The position numbers were made by a program, and so were the translations under genes. Shown in pieces: positions 35,975 through 46,176 of a stretch of 64,000 bases of DNA. This DNA is from Halomonas smyrnensis AAD6 (GTDB lineage Bacteria > Pseudomonadota > Gammaproteobacteria > Pseudomonadales > Halomonadaceae): the NCBI RefSeq assembly GCF_000265245.1, contig NZ_AJKS02000002.1, forward strand, positions 334,337-398,336, written 5' to 3'. The notes under the pieces were generated by a model, which worked only from the letters and a program-made list of their open reading frames with translations, made no database searches and was not told where the DNA came from. Position 1 is the stretch's first letter, and every line of letters begins with the position of its first letter.

Positions 35975-37104
35975 CCGGCGTACTCCGCCACCAGCGCCTC
36001 GACGTGGCGCGCCTGGGTGAAGTCCTCCAGCACCCGCGCCCGGCCCGCCGCGCCGAGCCGCTCGCGCAGCGCGCCGTCGTCGACCAGCTCGGCCAGGGCC
36101 GCGGCCCAGGCCTCGGGCATTTCGGGATCGGCCAGTCGCCCGGTGTTCGGACTCACCAGCTCCGGGATCGCCCCGCTCGAGGCCCCCACCACCGGCCGGC
36201 CGGCGGCCATGGCCTCGATCACCGTCAGCCCGAAGGCCTCGTTGCGCGACGGCGTGCAGACCACGTCCAGCGCCTGCAGGCAGCGCGGCAGGTCGGCGCG
36301 GAAGCCGGCGAAGGTCATGCGGTCACCGAGTCCCAGCGCCTCGACGCGCTCGCGCAGCGCCTCGACGAAGGCCGCGTTGCTGCCCTCCTCGGCCCTCAGC
36401 CCGCCGATCATCACGCCGTGCCAGGCCGCGTCAGCGCGCGTTTCGGCCAGCCGCGCCAGCGCCTCGACCCACACCCGCTGCCCCTTGCCCGGGGTGATGC
36501 GCCCCGGCAGGCCGATCGCCACCGCGCCCTCGGGCACGCCCAGCTCGGCGCGCAGCGTCGCGCGCTCGGCATCGGCCGGCTCGGCCACGTAGGGCGCCGG
36601 ATCGATGCCGAGATAGAGCCGGCGGATGCGCTCGTCGGGCAGCGGGAAGGCCTGGAGATTGCGGGCGCGGGTCGCCTCGCTGATCGAGAACAGCCGGGTG
36701 ACACGGCCGTAGGCCCAGCGATGGTAGACATCGCGCTTGGGCCGGGTGACGCCCATGTGGTCGGTGAAGAACAGCCGGAGCCCCGGGCGCAGCGTGGCCA
36801 GCAGCGCGCCCAGGCGCAGGTCGCTGGACTTGTGGCAGTGGATGGCCTCGATGCCGTGGGCCTTGAGGTAGGCCAGGATGCGCCCGACCCGCCACAGCGC
36901 CTGGCCGCGGGATGGCACCGTCAGCGGCGTGACGCCGACGGCCTCCAGGCTCGCCGCCACCCGCGAGCCAGCGAGCGCCAGGCCGTGGGCCTCCCACCCC
37001 TGACGGGCCAGCTCGGGTATAATCCGCGCAGGATACATTTCCAGTCCGCCCCAGCCGTTCGAGAGGCAGAGCTGCATGACCTTGGGTCTCAAGGCATCCT
37101 CCAT
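35953..37104 (-). CDS. GT4 family glycosyltransferase, LPS core
   Basis: A GT-B fold glycosyltransferase of about 383 residues. The N-terminal acceptor part begins VMQLCLSNGWGGLEMYPARII; the C-terminal part has IGLPGRITPGKGQRVWVEAL and the EX7E motif NEAFGLTVIEAMAAGRPVVG. Location among LPS genes suggests it extends the outer part of the core; sugar and linkage are unknown. The start is uncertain: ATG 37104 (used here), TTG 37092 with GGAGG at good spacing, or ATG 37077. Convergent with kdkA, with a 22-base overlap of the 3' ends, and divergent from the next GT9 gene. Confidence 0.85.
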   Translation of the reverse strand: MEDALRPKVMQLCLSNGWGGLEMYPARIIPELARQGWEAHGLALAGSRVAASLEAVGVTPLTVPSRGQALWRVGRILAYLKAHGIEAIHCHKSSDLRLGALLATLRPGLRLFFTDHMGVTRPKRDVYHRWAYGRVTRLFSISEATRARNLQAFPLPDERIRRLYLGIDPAPYVAEPADAERATLRAELGVPEGAVAIGLPGRITPGKGQRVWVEALARLAETRADAAWHGVMIGGLRAEEGSNAAFVEALRERVEALGLGDRMTFAGFRADLPRCLQALDVVCTPSRNEAFGLTVIEAMAAGRPVVGASSGAIPELVSPNTGRLADPEMPEAWAAALAELVDDGALRERLGAAGRARVLEDFTQARHVEALVAEYAGQASPAS

Positions 37105-37128
37105 TCGGTATCGGGGCTCGGGAGCCCC

Positions 37129-38217
37129 ATGACGAGTTTCTCCGATCAACGGCCGCCGCGCCTGCTGGTGGTTCGCAACGACAAGCTCGGCGACTTCATG
37201 CTGGCCTGGCCGGCCCTGGCGGCCCTCAAGGCCGCCTCGCCGCGCCCCCACGTCAGCGTGCTGGTGCCGAGCTACACCGCCCCGCTGGCCCGCGCCTGCC
37301 CCTGGATCGACGAGGTGATCCTCGACCCGGGCGACGACGCCGGCCGCGAGGGCCGGCGCGAGCTGCTGGCCGAGCTCAAGGCCGGCCGCTTCGATGCGCT
37401 GCTGACGCTTTACTCCACGCCGCGCATCGGCTGGCTGGGCTGGCGGGCCGGCATTCCGCTGCGCCTGGCGCCGGCCACCAAGTGGGCCCAGCTATTCTAC
37501 AGCCGCCGCGTCACCCAGCGCAGGTCGCGCTCGGAGAAACCCGAGTACGTCTACAACCTGGAGCTCGCCGAGGCGCTGCTCGAGGCGCTGGGCATCACGG
37601 TGCCGACGCGGCCGGCGCCGCCCTGCTGGCCGCTGGACGACGCCGAGCACGCGCGCCAGCGCCGTCTCGTGGCCGAGGCCACCGGGCTCAGTGATGACCG
37701 CCCCTGGCTGTTCCTGCACCCCGGCAGCGGCGGCTCGGCGGTCAACCTCGCGCCCGAGGCCTATGCGCGGCTGGCCCGCGGCGTCGACGCCCGGCTGCGC
37801 GAAGCGGACACGGCGCCGGCCTGGGTGATCACGGCAGGCCCCGGCGAGACCGACAACGCCGACGCCCTGTGCGAGATGCTGCGCGAGGCCGGGCTCGAGG
37901 CCCGGCGCCTGCTGCCGAGCGCTGGGCTGGAGGCCTTCGCCCGAAGCCTCGCGGCCGCCGATGTGTTCATCGCCGGCTCCACCGGGCCGCTGCACGTCGC
38001 CGCCTGCCTGAACCGGCCCACCGCGGGCTTCTACCCCTCGCGGCGCTCGGCCACGCCGCTGCGCTGGCAGACCTGCAACGCCGAGGACCGGCGCCTGGCC
38101 TTCTGCCCGCCCAAGGGCGCCCACGAGGCGGACATGGCATCCATCGATCTGGCCGCCGCCGCCGAGGCCATCGCCGCACGCCTGACCTCCCCTTCGATCA
38201 GCGAGGCCCGCCCATGA
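37129..38217 (+). CDS. GT9 family heptosyltransferase
   Basis: A 362-residue glycosyltransferase family 9 protein. LLVVRNDKLGDFMLAWPALAALK at the start and LFLHPGSGGSAVNLAPEAYARL, then FIAGSTGPLHVAACLNRPTAGFY, are typical of LPS heptosyltransferases of the WaaQ/HepIII type, which add a branching heptose. Start is set at 37129 after GGGAG; the open frame extends far upstream antisense to the GT4 gene and is not real. The stop overlaps the next gene by four bases (ATGA), so the two are coupled. Confidence 0.87.
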   Translation: MTSFSDQRPPRLLVVRNDKLGDFMLAWPALAALKAASPRPHVSVLVPSYTAPLARACPWIDEVILDPGDDAGREGRRELLAELKAGRFDALLTLYSTPRIGWLGWRAGIPLRLAPATKWAQLFYSRRVTQRRSRSEKPEYVYNLELAEALLEALGITVPTRPAPPCWPLDDAEHARQRRLVAEATGLSDDRPWLFLHPGSGGSAVNLAPEAYARLARGVDARLREADTAPAWVITAGPGETDNADALCEMLREAGLEARRLLPSAGLEAFARSLAAADVFIAGSTGPLHVAACLNRPTAGFYPSRRSATPLRWQTCNAEDRRLAFCPPKGAHEADMASIDLAAAAEAIAARLTSPSISEARP

Positions 38218-38981
38218 CGCCCATCTCCGGCATCATCATCACGCTCAACGAGGCCGACAACGTCACCGACTGCGTCGTCTCCCTGCAACGGGTCTGCGAC
38301 GAGGTGATCGTCGTCGACTCCGGCAGCCAGGACGACACCGTGGCGCTGGCCGAGGCCGCCGGCGCCCGGGTGATCCACCAGCCCTACCTCGGCGACGGCC
38401 CGCAGAAGGCCTTCGCCGTGCCCCAGGCCGCCCACGACTGGATCCTGGCACTGGACGCCGACGAGCGCCTCGACGACGACGCCATCGCGGCGATCCAGGG
38501 GCTGGCGCTGGATGACCCGCAGCAGGCCTACCGCTTCAGGCGCCGCAACTTCGCCGGCCGCCACTGGATCCGCGCCGCGGGCTTCTATCCCGATCCGGTC
38601 ACCCGGCTCTACCACCGCACCACCTCGGGCTATCTGCCTAAAAAAGCGCACTCCTCGGTGCAGGCGCCCTCGGTGGTCGATCTGGATGCCCATATCCGCC
38701 ACTTCACCTACCGCGACCTGTCGCACTGGATCAGCCGCATCGACGCGCTCTCCAGCCGCGACGCCTGGGCGATGAAGGAGCGCGGCAAGCGGCCCTCGGC
38801 GGTGCGGCCGGCGCTGCACGCGGCCACCGCCACCTTCCGCAAGTTGATCCTCAAGGGCGGCCTCTTCCAGGGCGCGGACGGTTTCACCGTGGCCATGACC
38901 ACGGCATTTCACGCCTACATGAAGTACGCCAAGCTCAACGAACTCTACGAGAACGAGCGTGCCGATCATGACCCGCGCTGA
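38214..38981 (+). CDS. GT2 family glycosyltransferase, WaaE/LgtF-like
   Basis: A 255-residue cytosolic inverting glycosyltransferase. It starts ISGIIITLNEADNVTDCVVSL and continues VIVVDSGSQDDTVALAE; the DxD-type motif is LALDADERLDDDAI (about 80-93). QKAFAVPQAAHDWIL and FYPDPVTRLY resemble WaaE of Klebsiella and LgtF of Haemophilus, which add beta-glucose to heptose I. That acceptor would fit this cluster but remains an inference. It is coupled to the GT9 gene by an ATGA overlap, and its end overlaps the next gene. Confidence 0.87.
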   Translation: MTPISGIIITLNEADNVTDCVVSLQRVCDEVIVVDSGSQDDTVALAEAAGARVIHQPYLGDGPQKAFAVPQAAHDWILALDADERLDDDAIAAIQGLALDDPQQAYRFRRRNFAGRHWIRAAGFYPDPVTRLYHRTTSGYLPKKAHSSVQAPSVVDLDAHIRHFTYRDLSHWISRIDALSSRDAWAMKERGKRPSAVRPALHAATATFRKLILKGGLFQGADGFTVAMTTAFHAYMKYAKLNELYENERADHDPR

Positions 38982-40641
38982 GCACGCCCGGCCCATGCGA
39001 TTCAGGCGCCCACGGAGATGGGCCCTGCTGACCCTCGGCCTGGCGCTGGGCTTCGCCGCCGTCACCGTGACCCGGCTACCGACGCTTGCGCTGTGGCCGA
39101 TCGCCGCCGGCTGGCTGTGGCTGGCCCATCGCCTGCGCTGGGGTGACGACGCGGCCGCGTCGATGCCGCGCCGCCGCTGGCCCTGGTCGCTGCTGCCGCT
39201 GATCCTGTGGGGCATCTACGTCTACCTGGCCGACAGCTTCGGCAAGGTCGATCTCGGCGCGGTGTTCTTCCATCTGCAGGCCGGCATCAGCGATCACGGC
39301 GGCGGCGAGCGGCTGGTCGCGGCCGTGCTCTATACCCTGGCCGTGCTGGCGGTGCTGGCGGCCTTCACCTGGCTGGTCCGACGCGACGACCGCTGGGCCC
39401 GCCATGAACGCCTGCTGGCCGCGGTGCTGCTGCTCGGCAACCCGATGCTGCTGGGGCTCGGCCAGCGCGGCATGGCCCTGGTCACCGAGGACGGCGCCTG
39501 GCTCGATCGCCGCTATGTGGCGCCGGTGATCCAGGCGGCGCCGGCCGATCCGCCCAACCTGCTGGTGCTCTACCTGGAGAGCCTGGAGCGCACCTACGCC
39601 GACCGCGATCGCTTCGGCGACGCCTATGCGCCGCTCGCCGAGCTGGGCGAACGCGGCGTGGTCTTCGAGGGCGTGCGCCAGATCGACAACACCGGCTGGA
39701 CCATGGCCGGCATGATCGCCAGCCAGTGCGGCACGCCGCTGATGCCCGCCGGCCTGCTCCACGACAGCCAGTTCGAGCCGCTGGAGCGGGTCGTGCCGGG
39801 CGTCGACTGCCTGGGCGACCTGCTGCAGGAGCAGGGCTATGCCCTGAGCTATCTCGGCGGCGCCAGCACCCGCTTCGCCGGCAAGGGGCGCTTCTACACC
39901 GGCCACGGCGTCACGCGGGTGCGCGGCCGCGAGACCCTGTCACCGCGGCTCGAGGATCCGGACTACCTCAACAGCTGGGGGCTGTACGACGACAGCCTCT
40001 ACGACTTCACCCTGGAGGAGATCCGCCGCCGCGAGGCCGAAGGCGGCCCCTGGGGCGTGATCGCACTGAGCCTCGGCACCCATCCGCCCGCCGGCTACCC
40101 GGCCCGCGCCTGCGAGGCACGCCAGGGCGAGCACGACGGCGAGGACATCCTCTACGCGGTGGAATGCTCGGCCTGGCTGGCCCGGCGGCTGGTCGAGCGC
40201 CTGGAGGCCGAGGGGCTGCTGGACAACACCCTGGTGGTGCTCGCCAGCGATCACCTGACCATGCGCGTCTCGGCCTGGGACGAGCTGATCGCCGGCCCAC
40301 GCGCCAATACCTTCATGCTGCTGCACAACGACCTGATACCGCGGCGCCTCGACCGCGAGGGTTCGACCCTCGACGTGCTGCCCACCGTGCTGGAGGCCAT
40401 GGGCTTTCGCGTCGAGGACCACCGCGCGGGACTCGGCGTCTCGCTGCTGTCGCGGGAACCGACGCTGGTCGAGCGCCACGGCCTGGAGGCCATCAACGCC
40501 CGGATGCAGGAGGAGACCGCCCTGCAGCGCCGACTGTGGAAGGGGCTGGATCTGCCCCGCCCGGAGCCGACGTCGGTTCGGGCGGAGCATTCTGGCCAAG
40601 AGCCGCGGGCATTGCCTGAAAAGTCGGCGAGCGAAGGTTAG
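38968..40641 (+). CDS. OpgB/LTA-synthase-like phosphoglycerol transferase family protein
   Basis: Membrane protein of about 557 residues with four or five N-terminal spans (about 12-160) and a large periplasmic alkaline-phosphatase-superfamily domain. LLVLYLESLERTY supplies a metal ligand, TGWTMAGM the likely nucleophilic Thr, and LVVLASDHL the second metal site. This is the OpgB/EptA-like sulfatase fold; the substrate could be osmoregulated glucan or LPS core (phosphoglycerol decoration), the latter favoured by context. The final eight codons and stop lie inside the palindromic element at 40617-40739, so the C-terminal tail is not ancestral. Starts at 38959 (GTG) and 38995 are possible. Confidence 0.85.
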   Translation: MTRAEHARPMRFRRPRRWALLTLGLALGFAAVTVTRLPTLALWPIAAGWLWLAHRLRWGDDAAASMPRRRWPWSLLPLILWGIYVYLADSFGKVDLGAVFFHLQAGISDHGGGERLVAAVLYTLAVLAVLAAFTWLVRRDDRWARHERLLAAVLLLGNPMLLGLGQRGMALVTEDGAWLDRRYVAPVIQAAPADPPNLLVLYLESLERTYADRDRFGDAYAPLAELGERGVVFEGVRQIDNTGWTMAGMIASQCGTPLMPAGLLHDSQFEPLERVVPGVDCLGDLLQEQGYALSYLGGASTRFAGKGRFYTGHGVTRVRGRETLSPRLEDPDYLNSWGLYDDSLYDFTLEEIRRREAEGGPWGVIALSLGTHPPAGYPARACEARQGEHDGEDILYAVECSAWLARRLVERLEAEGLLDNTLVVLASDHLTMRVSAWDELIAGPRANTFMLLHNDLIPRRLDREGSTLDVLPTVLEAMGFRVEDHRAGLGVSLLSREPTLVERHGLEAINARMQEETALQRRLWKGLDLPRPEPTSVRAEHSGQEPRALPEKSASEG

Positions 40642-40739
40642 ACAAGGCAAAAATCAACGAAAAGCCGGAGTTTACGAGCTGTAAATGAGGGCTTTGAGTT
40701 GAGTTTTAACGCCGTATAGCCGAGCGCAGACACTTTTCA
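40617..40739. mobile_element. MITE-like palindromic element with flanking direct repeats
   Basis: A 123-base segment bounded by TGAAAAGT (40617-40624) and ACTTTTCA (40732-40739) and flanked by direct repeats GCATTGCC (40609-40616 and 40740-40747), as expected of an 8-base target duplication. The ends can also be drawn one base wider (CTGAAAAGT/ACTTTTCAG). The interior is an imperfect inverted repeat centred on GTTTACGAGCTGTAAAT (about 40670-40686). It encodes no protein. It separates the convergent OpgB-like gene and waaF; the hairpin could also act as a terminator for both. Confidence 0.72.
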
Positions 40740-40746
40740 GCATTGC

Positions 40747-41760
40747 CTAGCCGGCCAGGATGGCCGACAGGATCTTCTCCGGCGGCTGCCGCTTGAGGCA
40801 GTGGGTGTGCCCCAGCGGGCAGGTCCGCTCGAAGCAGGGCGAGCAGTCCAGCGCCAGGTAGTGGATCTCGGCGTTGCCGGTGAGCGGCGGCGTGTAGGCC
40901 GGCGAGGAGGAGCCGTAGATCGCCTGGATGCGGGTGCCCGCGGCGGCGGCCACGTGCATCAGCCCCGAGTCGTTGGTCACCGCCTGGCGGCAGTCGGCGA
41001 GCAGGTCCACCGCGTCGGCCAGCCGGGTCTTGCCGCACAGGTTATGGGCATGCTCGAGCCCGCCGGCGATGGTCTCGCCGGCGGGCTCGTCCTTGGGCCC
41101 GCCCATCACCCGCACCTCGAAGCCCTCGGCGATCAGCGCCTCGGCCAGGCGGCGGAAATACTCGAGCGGCCACTGCTTGGCGGGACCGTACTCGGCGCCG
41201 GGCATCATGGCGATGGCCGGGCGGCCGCCGATTCCGAGCGAGGCGTGCAGCGACGCCAGATTGGCGTCGTCGCGCCGCAGCGCCGGGCGCGGGATCGGGA
41301 AGTCGCCCCGCGCCGCCTCGCCGGCCGGCAGCCCCAGCGACACGAAGCGCTTCACGGTCTGGTCGAGCACGGCCTTGTCGAGGCGGCGACGCTCGTTGAG
41401 CAGCCCGTAGCGCTGCTCGCCGTGGAAGCCGACGCGCCGCGGGATGCGCGCCAGGAAGGGCACCAGCGCCGACTTCCATGAGCGCGGCAGCACGATGGCG
41501 CGATCGAAGCGCCCCCGCAGCGAGGCGGCCAGCCGGCGCCGCGCGGCCCAGCCGAACTCGCCGTGGCCGACTTCCAGCGCGGCCACCTCGTCGACCTCTT
41601 CCATCCGCTCGAGGATCGGTCGCGACCAGGCCGGCGCCACCACGCCGATGGTCGCCGCCGGGTCGCGTTCCTTGAGCGTCTTGAACAGGCTCTGGGCCAT
41701 GACCATGTCGCCGACCCAGGACGGGCCGACGACCAGGATGCGCTCGCCCGGGTCAGGCAT
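40747..41760 (-). CDS. waaF: Lipopolysaccharide heptosyltransferase II
   Basis: GT9 enzyme adding the second heptose of the inner core. The 337 residues contain [22 protein letters not shown] (WaaF signature), [44 protein letters not shown] and [17 protein letters not shown]. The Cys-rich C-terminal stretch [17 protein letters not shown] is typical of the family. It overlaps hldD by eight bases. The stop codon (TAG) overlaps the right direct repeat of the palindromic element. Confidence 0.95.
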   Translation of the reverse strand: MPDPGERILVVGPSWVGDMVMAQSLFKTLKERDPAATIGVVAPAWSRPILERMEEVDEVAALEVGHGEFGWAARRRLAASLRGRFDRAIVLPRSWKSALVPFLARIPRRVGFHGEQRYGLLNERRRLDKAVLDQTVKRFVSLGLPAGEAARGDFPIPRPALRRDDANLASLHASLGIGGRPAIAMMPGAEYGPAKQWPLEYFRRLAEALIAEGFEVRVMGGPKDEPAGETIAGGLEHAHNLCGKTRLADAVDLLADCRQAVTNDSGLMHVAAAAGTRIQAIYGSSSPAYTPPLTGNAEIHYLALDCSPCFERTCPLGHTHCLKRQPPEKILSAILAG

Positions 41761-42709
41761 TCAGCCACTCCAGGTAGGCCTTCACGCCTTCGGCGACGGT
41801 GTGGAACTCGCGGTCGTAGCCGGCCTCGCGCAGCCGCGTGATGTCGGCGCGGGTGTAGCTCTGGTAGCGGCCCTTGAGCTCGTCGGGGAAGTCGATGTAC
41901 TCGATCTTGCCCTTGCCGTAGTAGTCGACCACCGCCTCGCCGATCGCCTTGAACGGCTCGGCGCGGCCGGTTCCGAGGTTGAAGATGCCGGAGGCCTCGG
42001 GGTGGTCGAGGAACCACATGTTCACGTCGACCACGTCGCCCACGTAGACGAAGTCGCGGCTCTGCATGCCGGCCTCATAGCCATCCCAGGCGCCGAACAG
42101 CTTGAGGTCCTGGCCGCCGCTGATCTGGGTGTGGTGGTGGTAGGCGACGCTGGCCATCTTGCCCTTGTGCTGCTCGCGGGGGCCGTAGACGTTGAAGTAG
42201 CGGAAGCCGACCACCTGGCTCTCGAACTCGTCGTGGCGGGCGCGCACGTACTGGTCGAACAGCAGCTTGGAGTAGCCATAGACGTTGAGCGGCTTCTCGT
42301 GCTCGGGCTCCTCGCGGAACACCTCGCTGCCGCCGTAGGTGGCCGCGGAGGAGGCGTAGATGAAGGGAATGCCCTTGAGCTGGCAGAAGTGCAGCAGCTC
42401 CTTGGAGTACTCGAAGTTGTTCTCGAGCATGAAGCGGCCGTCCCACTCCGTGGTGTCGGAGCAGGCGCCCTCGTGGAAGATCGCCTCGATGGGCGGCAGG
42501 TGCGAGGTCTCGCCGTTCAGGGCGGCCTTCACCCGGGCCAGGAAGTCGTCCTTGTCCAGGTAGTCGCCGAGGGTGCAATCGGCCAGATTGACGAACTTGG
42601 TGCCGTCGCTCAGGTCGTCGACCACCAGCACGTCGTTGCGGCCGCGCTCGTTGAGTGCCTTGACCAGATTCGAGCCGATGAAGCCGGCTCCGCCTGTCAC
42701 TACGATCAT
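41753..42709 (-). CDS. hldD: ADP-glyceromanno-heptose 6-epimerase
   Basis: Last step of ADP-L-glycero-beta-D-manno-heptose synthesis. The 318-residue extended SDR starts [23 protein letters not shown] (NADP loop). Ser/Thr of the active site lie in [10 protein letters not shown], and Tyr-x-x-x-Lys in [30 protein letters not shown] is a family-specific block. Directly upstream of waaF with an 8-base overlap, the E. coli hldD-waaF order. Divergent from glyQ across 273 bases. Confidence 0.97.
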   Translation of the reverse strand: MIVVTGGAGFIGSNLVKALNERGRNDVLVVDDLSDGTKFVNLADCTLGDYLDKDDFLARVKAALNGETSHLPPIEAIFHEGACSDTTEWDGRFMLENNFEYSKELLHFCQLKGIPFIYASSAATYGGSEVFREEPEHEKPLNVYGYSKLLFDQYVRARHDEFESQVVGFRYFNVYGPREQHKGKMASVAYHHHTQISGGQDLKLFGAWDGYEAGMQSRDFVYVGDVVDVNMWFLDHPEASGIFNLGTGRAEPFKAIGEAVVDYYGKGKIEYIDFPDELKGRYQSYTRADITRLREAGYDREFHTVAEGVKAYLEWLNA

Positions 42710-42938
42710 GGGGATTCCTCTCTATGCGGTTGGAGCCACCGCGGTTGGGCCGATGATGAGGGGCGCCGGGGACGGAGCGAAGAGAGGGTCCTACGCCATG
42801 GATGGCGTCGGTAGCGCCCAGGGAGGGGTTCACAGCGCCCTCTCGCAGCTCCGTCGACGGATCAGCCCCGAGCCCTCGCCCGACGACGATGGCCCAAGGT
42901 ATTCCGGGCTGCGCCTATAACCGATCTGCCCGTGATTG

Positions 42939-42944
42939 TATACT
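42939..42944 (+). promoter_or_regulatory. Possible -10 element for glyQ
   Basis: TATACT lies 38 bases before the glyQ start in the hldD-glyQ gap (42710-42982). No strong -35 is present at 16-18 bases, so this is tentative. The rest of the gap holds no gene. Confidence 0.3.
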
Positions 42945-42982
42945 TGACCGCTCGTGAATTCATGGCCAACGGTGACCCGCCA

Positions 42983-43927
<945 letters not shown>

Positions 43928-43928
43928 G

Positions 43929-45995
43929 ATGGCAGCCGATAGCTTTCTGGTCGAACTGGGCGTCGAGGAACTGCCGCCGAGTGCGATCGACAAACTCTCC
44001 GATGCCCTGGCCGAGGGCGTGTCCCGCGGGCTGGCCGACGCCGATATCACCCACGGCGAGGTGAAGGCCTACGCCTCCCCGCGCCGCCTGGCCGTGCACG
44101 TCGAGGCGCTGGCCGACAAGCAGCCGGACCGCGAGGTCGAGCGTCGCGGCCCGGCGCTGGCCGCCGCCTTCAAGGACGGCGAGCCGACCAAGGCCGCCCA
44201 GGGCTTCGCCCGCTCCTGCGGCGTCGAGGTCGACCAGCTGATCCACCTCGAGACCGACAAGGGCACCTGGCTCGGCTACCGCGAGCAGCAGCAGGGCGAG
44301 GCCACCACCGCCCTGCTGCCCGCCATCGTCGAGAAGGCCATCGCCGGGCTGCCGGTGCCGAAGAACATGCGCTGGGGCGCCTCGCGCATCGAGTTCTCCC
44401 GCCCCGCCCACTGGCTGGTGATGCTCTACGGCAGCGACGTCGTGGAGGCCAGCGCCCTCGGCCTGAGCGCCGGCCGCACCACCCGCGGCCACCGCTACCA
44501 CGCCCCCGAGCCGCTCGAGCTGGCCCACGCCGACGACTACCTCGAGGCGCTGGAACAGGCCTGGGTGCTGGCCGACCGCGACAAGCGCCGCGAGCGCATC
44601 CGCGAGCAGGTGCTGGCCGAGGCCGAGGTCCAGGAGGCCCAGGCGGTGATCGACGAGGAGCTGCTGGTCGAGGTCAGCGGCCTGGTGGAATGGCCGGTCG
44701 CCCTGGCCGGCGGCTTCGACGAGCGCTTCCTCGAGGTGCCGGCCGAGTGCCTGGTCTCCTCCATGAAGGCCAACCAGAAGTACTTCCACCTGCTGGACGC
44801 CGAGGGCAATCTCAAGCCCGGCTTCATCACCATCTCCAACATCGACAGCGCCGAGCCGGAGCAGGTGATCCGCGGCAACGAGAAGGTGATCCACCCGCGC
44901 CTGGCCGATGCCGCCTTCTTCTACGAGACCGACCGCCAGCAGCCGCTGGCTGCCCGCGTCGAGGGCCTCGCCAGCGTGGTCTTCCAGCAGAAGCTCGGCT
45001 CGCTGGGCGACAAGTCCCACCGCAACGCCGCCGTGGCCGCCTTCATCGCCGGCCGCATCGACGGCGACGTGCACCAGGCTCGCCGCGCCGCCGAGCTGGC
45101 CAAGTGTGACCTGGTCACCGAGATGGTGCTGGAGTTCCCCGAGCTGCAGGGCATCATGGGCCGCTACTACGCCACCCATGACGGCGAGGACGCCGAGGTC
45201 GCCCAGGCGCTCGAGGAGCAGTACCTGCCGCGCTTCGCCGGCGACGCCATCCCGCAGACCCGCGCCGGCCAGGCCCTGGCCCTGGCCGACCGCCTCGACA
45301 CCCTGACCGGCATCTTCGGCATCGGCCAGCGCCCCACCGGCACCAAGGACCCGTTCGCCCTGCGCCGCGCCTCCATCGGCGTGCTGAACATCCTGATCCA
45401 GGGTGAGCTGGACCTCGACCTGCGCGAGCTGCTCGAGCTGGCCGCCGCCCAGCATCAGGAACTGCCCTACGCCGACGGCCTGGTCGACGAGGTGCTGACC
45501 TACATGCTCGACCGCTTCCGCGCCTGGGCCCAGGACGAAGGCATCGGCGCCGAGGTCTATCTGGCCGTGCGTGCCCGCCCGGTCACCAAGCCGCTGGACT
45601 TCGCCCGTCGCCTGCAGGCGGTGAACGCCTTCGGCCGCCGCGAGGAAGCCGCGGCCCTGGCCGCCGCCAACAAGCGGGTCTCCAACATCCTCGCCAAACA
45701 GGGCGGCGACGTGGCCGTCGAGGTCGACGCCGGCCTGCTGCAGGAAGACGCCGAGAAGGCCCTGGCCGAGGCGCTGAGCGGCTGCCACGAGCAGGTCGCC
45801 CCGCTGTTCGCCGAAGCGCGCTACAGCGATGCCCTGGACGTGCTGGCGACCCTGCGCGAGCCGGTCGACCGCTTCTTCGACGACGTCATGGTGATGGCCG
45901 ATGACGAGGCAGTGAAGCGCAACCGTCTGGCCCTGCTGGCCAGCCTCCAGGCGCTGTTCCTCGAGGTCGCGGACATCGCCGAGCTCCAGCACTGA
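43929..45995 (+). CDS. glyS: Glycine--tRNA ligase, beta subunit
   Basis: The tRNA-binding subunit, 688 residues (E. coli 689). Conserved blocks include LVELGVEELPPSAI at the start, KNMRWGASRIEFSRPAHWLVMLYG, an HD-like domain in the middle and a C-terminal anticodon-binding domain (about 570-688; NAFGRREEAAALAAANKRVSNIL). AAGGAG inside the glyQ 3' end serves as ribosome binding site, so translation is coupled. The gene runs toward oriC, against the usual direction on this arm. Confidence 0.97.
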   Translation: MAADSFLVELGVEELPPSAIDKLSDALAEGVSRGLADADITHGEVKAYASPRRLAVHVEALADKQPDREVERRGPALAAAFKDGEPTKAAQGFARSCGVEVDQLIHLETDKGTWLGYREQQQGEATTALLPAIVEKAIAGLPVPKNMRWGASRIEFSRPAHWLVMLYGSDVVEASALGLSAGRTTRGHRYHAPEPLELAHADDYLEALEQAWVLADRDKRRERIREQVLAEAEVQEAQAVIDEELLVEVSGLVEWPVALAGGFDERFLEVPAECLVSSMKANQKYFHLLDAEGNLKPGFITISNIDSAEPEQVIRGNEKVIHPRLADAAFFYETDRQQPLAARVEGLASVVFQQKLGSLGDKSHRNAAVAAFIAGRIDGDVHQARRAAELAKCDLVTEMVLEFPELQGIMGRYYATHDGEDAEVAQALEEQYLPRFAGDAIPQTRAGQALALADRLDTLTGIFGIGQRPTGTKDPFALRRASIGVLNILIQGELDLDLRELLELAAAQHQELPYADGLVDEVLTYMLDRFRAWAQDEGIGAEVYLAVRARPVTKPLDFARRLQAVNAFGRREEAAALAAANKRVSNILAKQGGDVAVEVDAGLLQEDAEKALAEALSGCHEQVAPLFAEARYSDALDVLATLREPVDRFFDDVMVMADDEAVKRNRLALLASLQALFLEVADIAELQH

Positions 45996-46012
45996 GCGAA
46001 GCGAGCGATGCG

Positions 46013-46050
46013 AAAGGGCCAGCGAGGCGACTCGCCGGCCCTTCTTTTTT
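46013..46050 (+). terminator. Terminator of glyQS
   Basis: AAGGGCC ... GGCCCTT with an inner GGCGACTCGCC hairpin, followed by CTTTTTT, 18 bases past the glyS stop. Confidence 0.85.
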
Positions 46051-46054
46051 CCGA

Positions 46055-46070
46055 TGTTTCATGTGAAACA
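46055..46070. other. parS-like site 1
   Basis: TGTTTCATGTGAAACA, one base from the ParB consensus TGTTTCACGTGAAACA, just after the glyS terminator. Confidence 0.75.
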
Positions 46071-46152
46071 TTGGGGCAAGGTGGGCAAGGCAAGAAAGCC
46101 TCCCTGCGACAGAAGGCGGCGACCACCGCTCCCCCTCCCCTCACGATCACCA

Positions 46153-46168
46153 TGTTCCACGTGAAACA
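46153..46168. other. parS-like site 2
   Basis: TGTTCCACGTGAAACA, one base from the ParB consensus, nine bases past the stop codon of the LysR gene. Confidence 0.8.
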
Positions 46169-46176
46169 TCTCGCGG

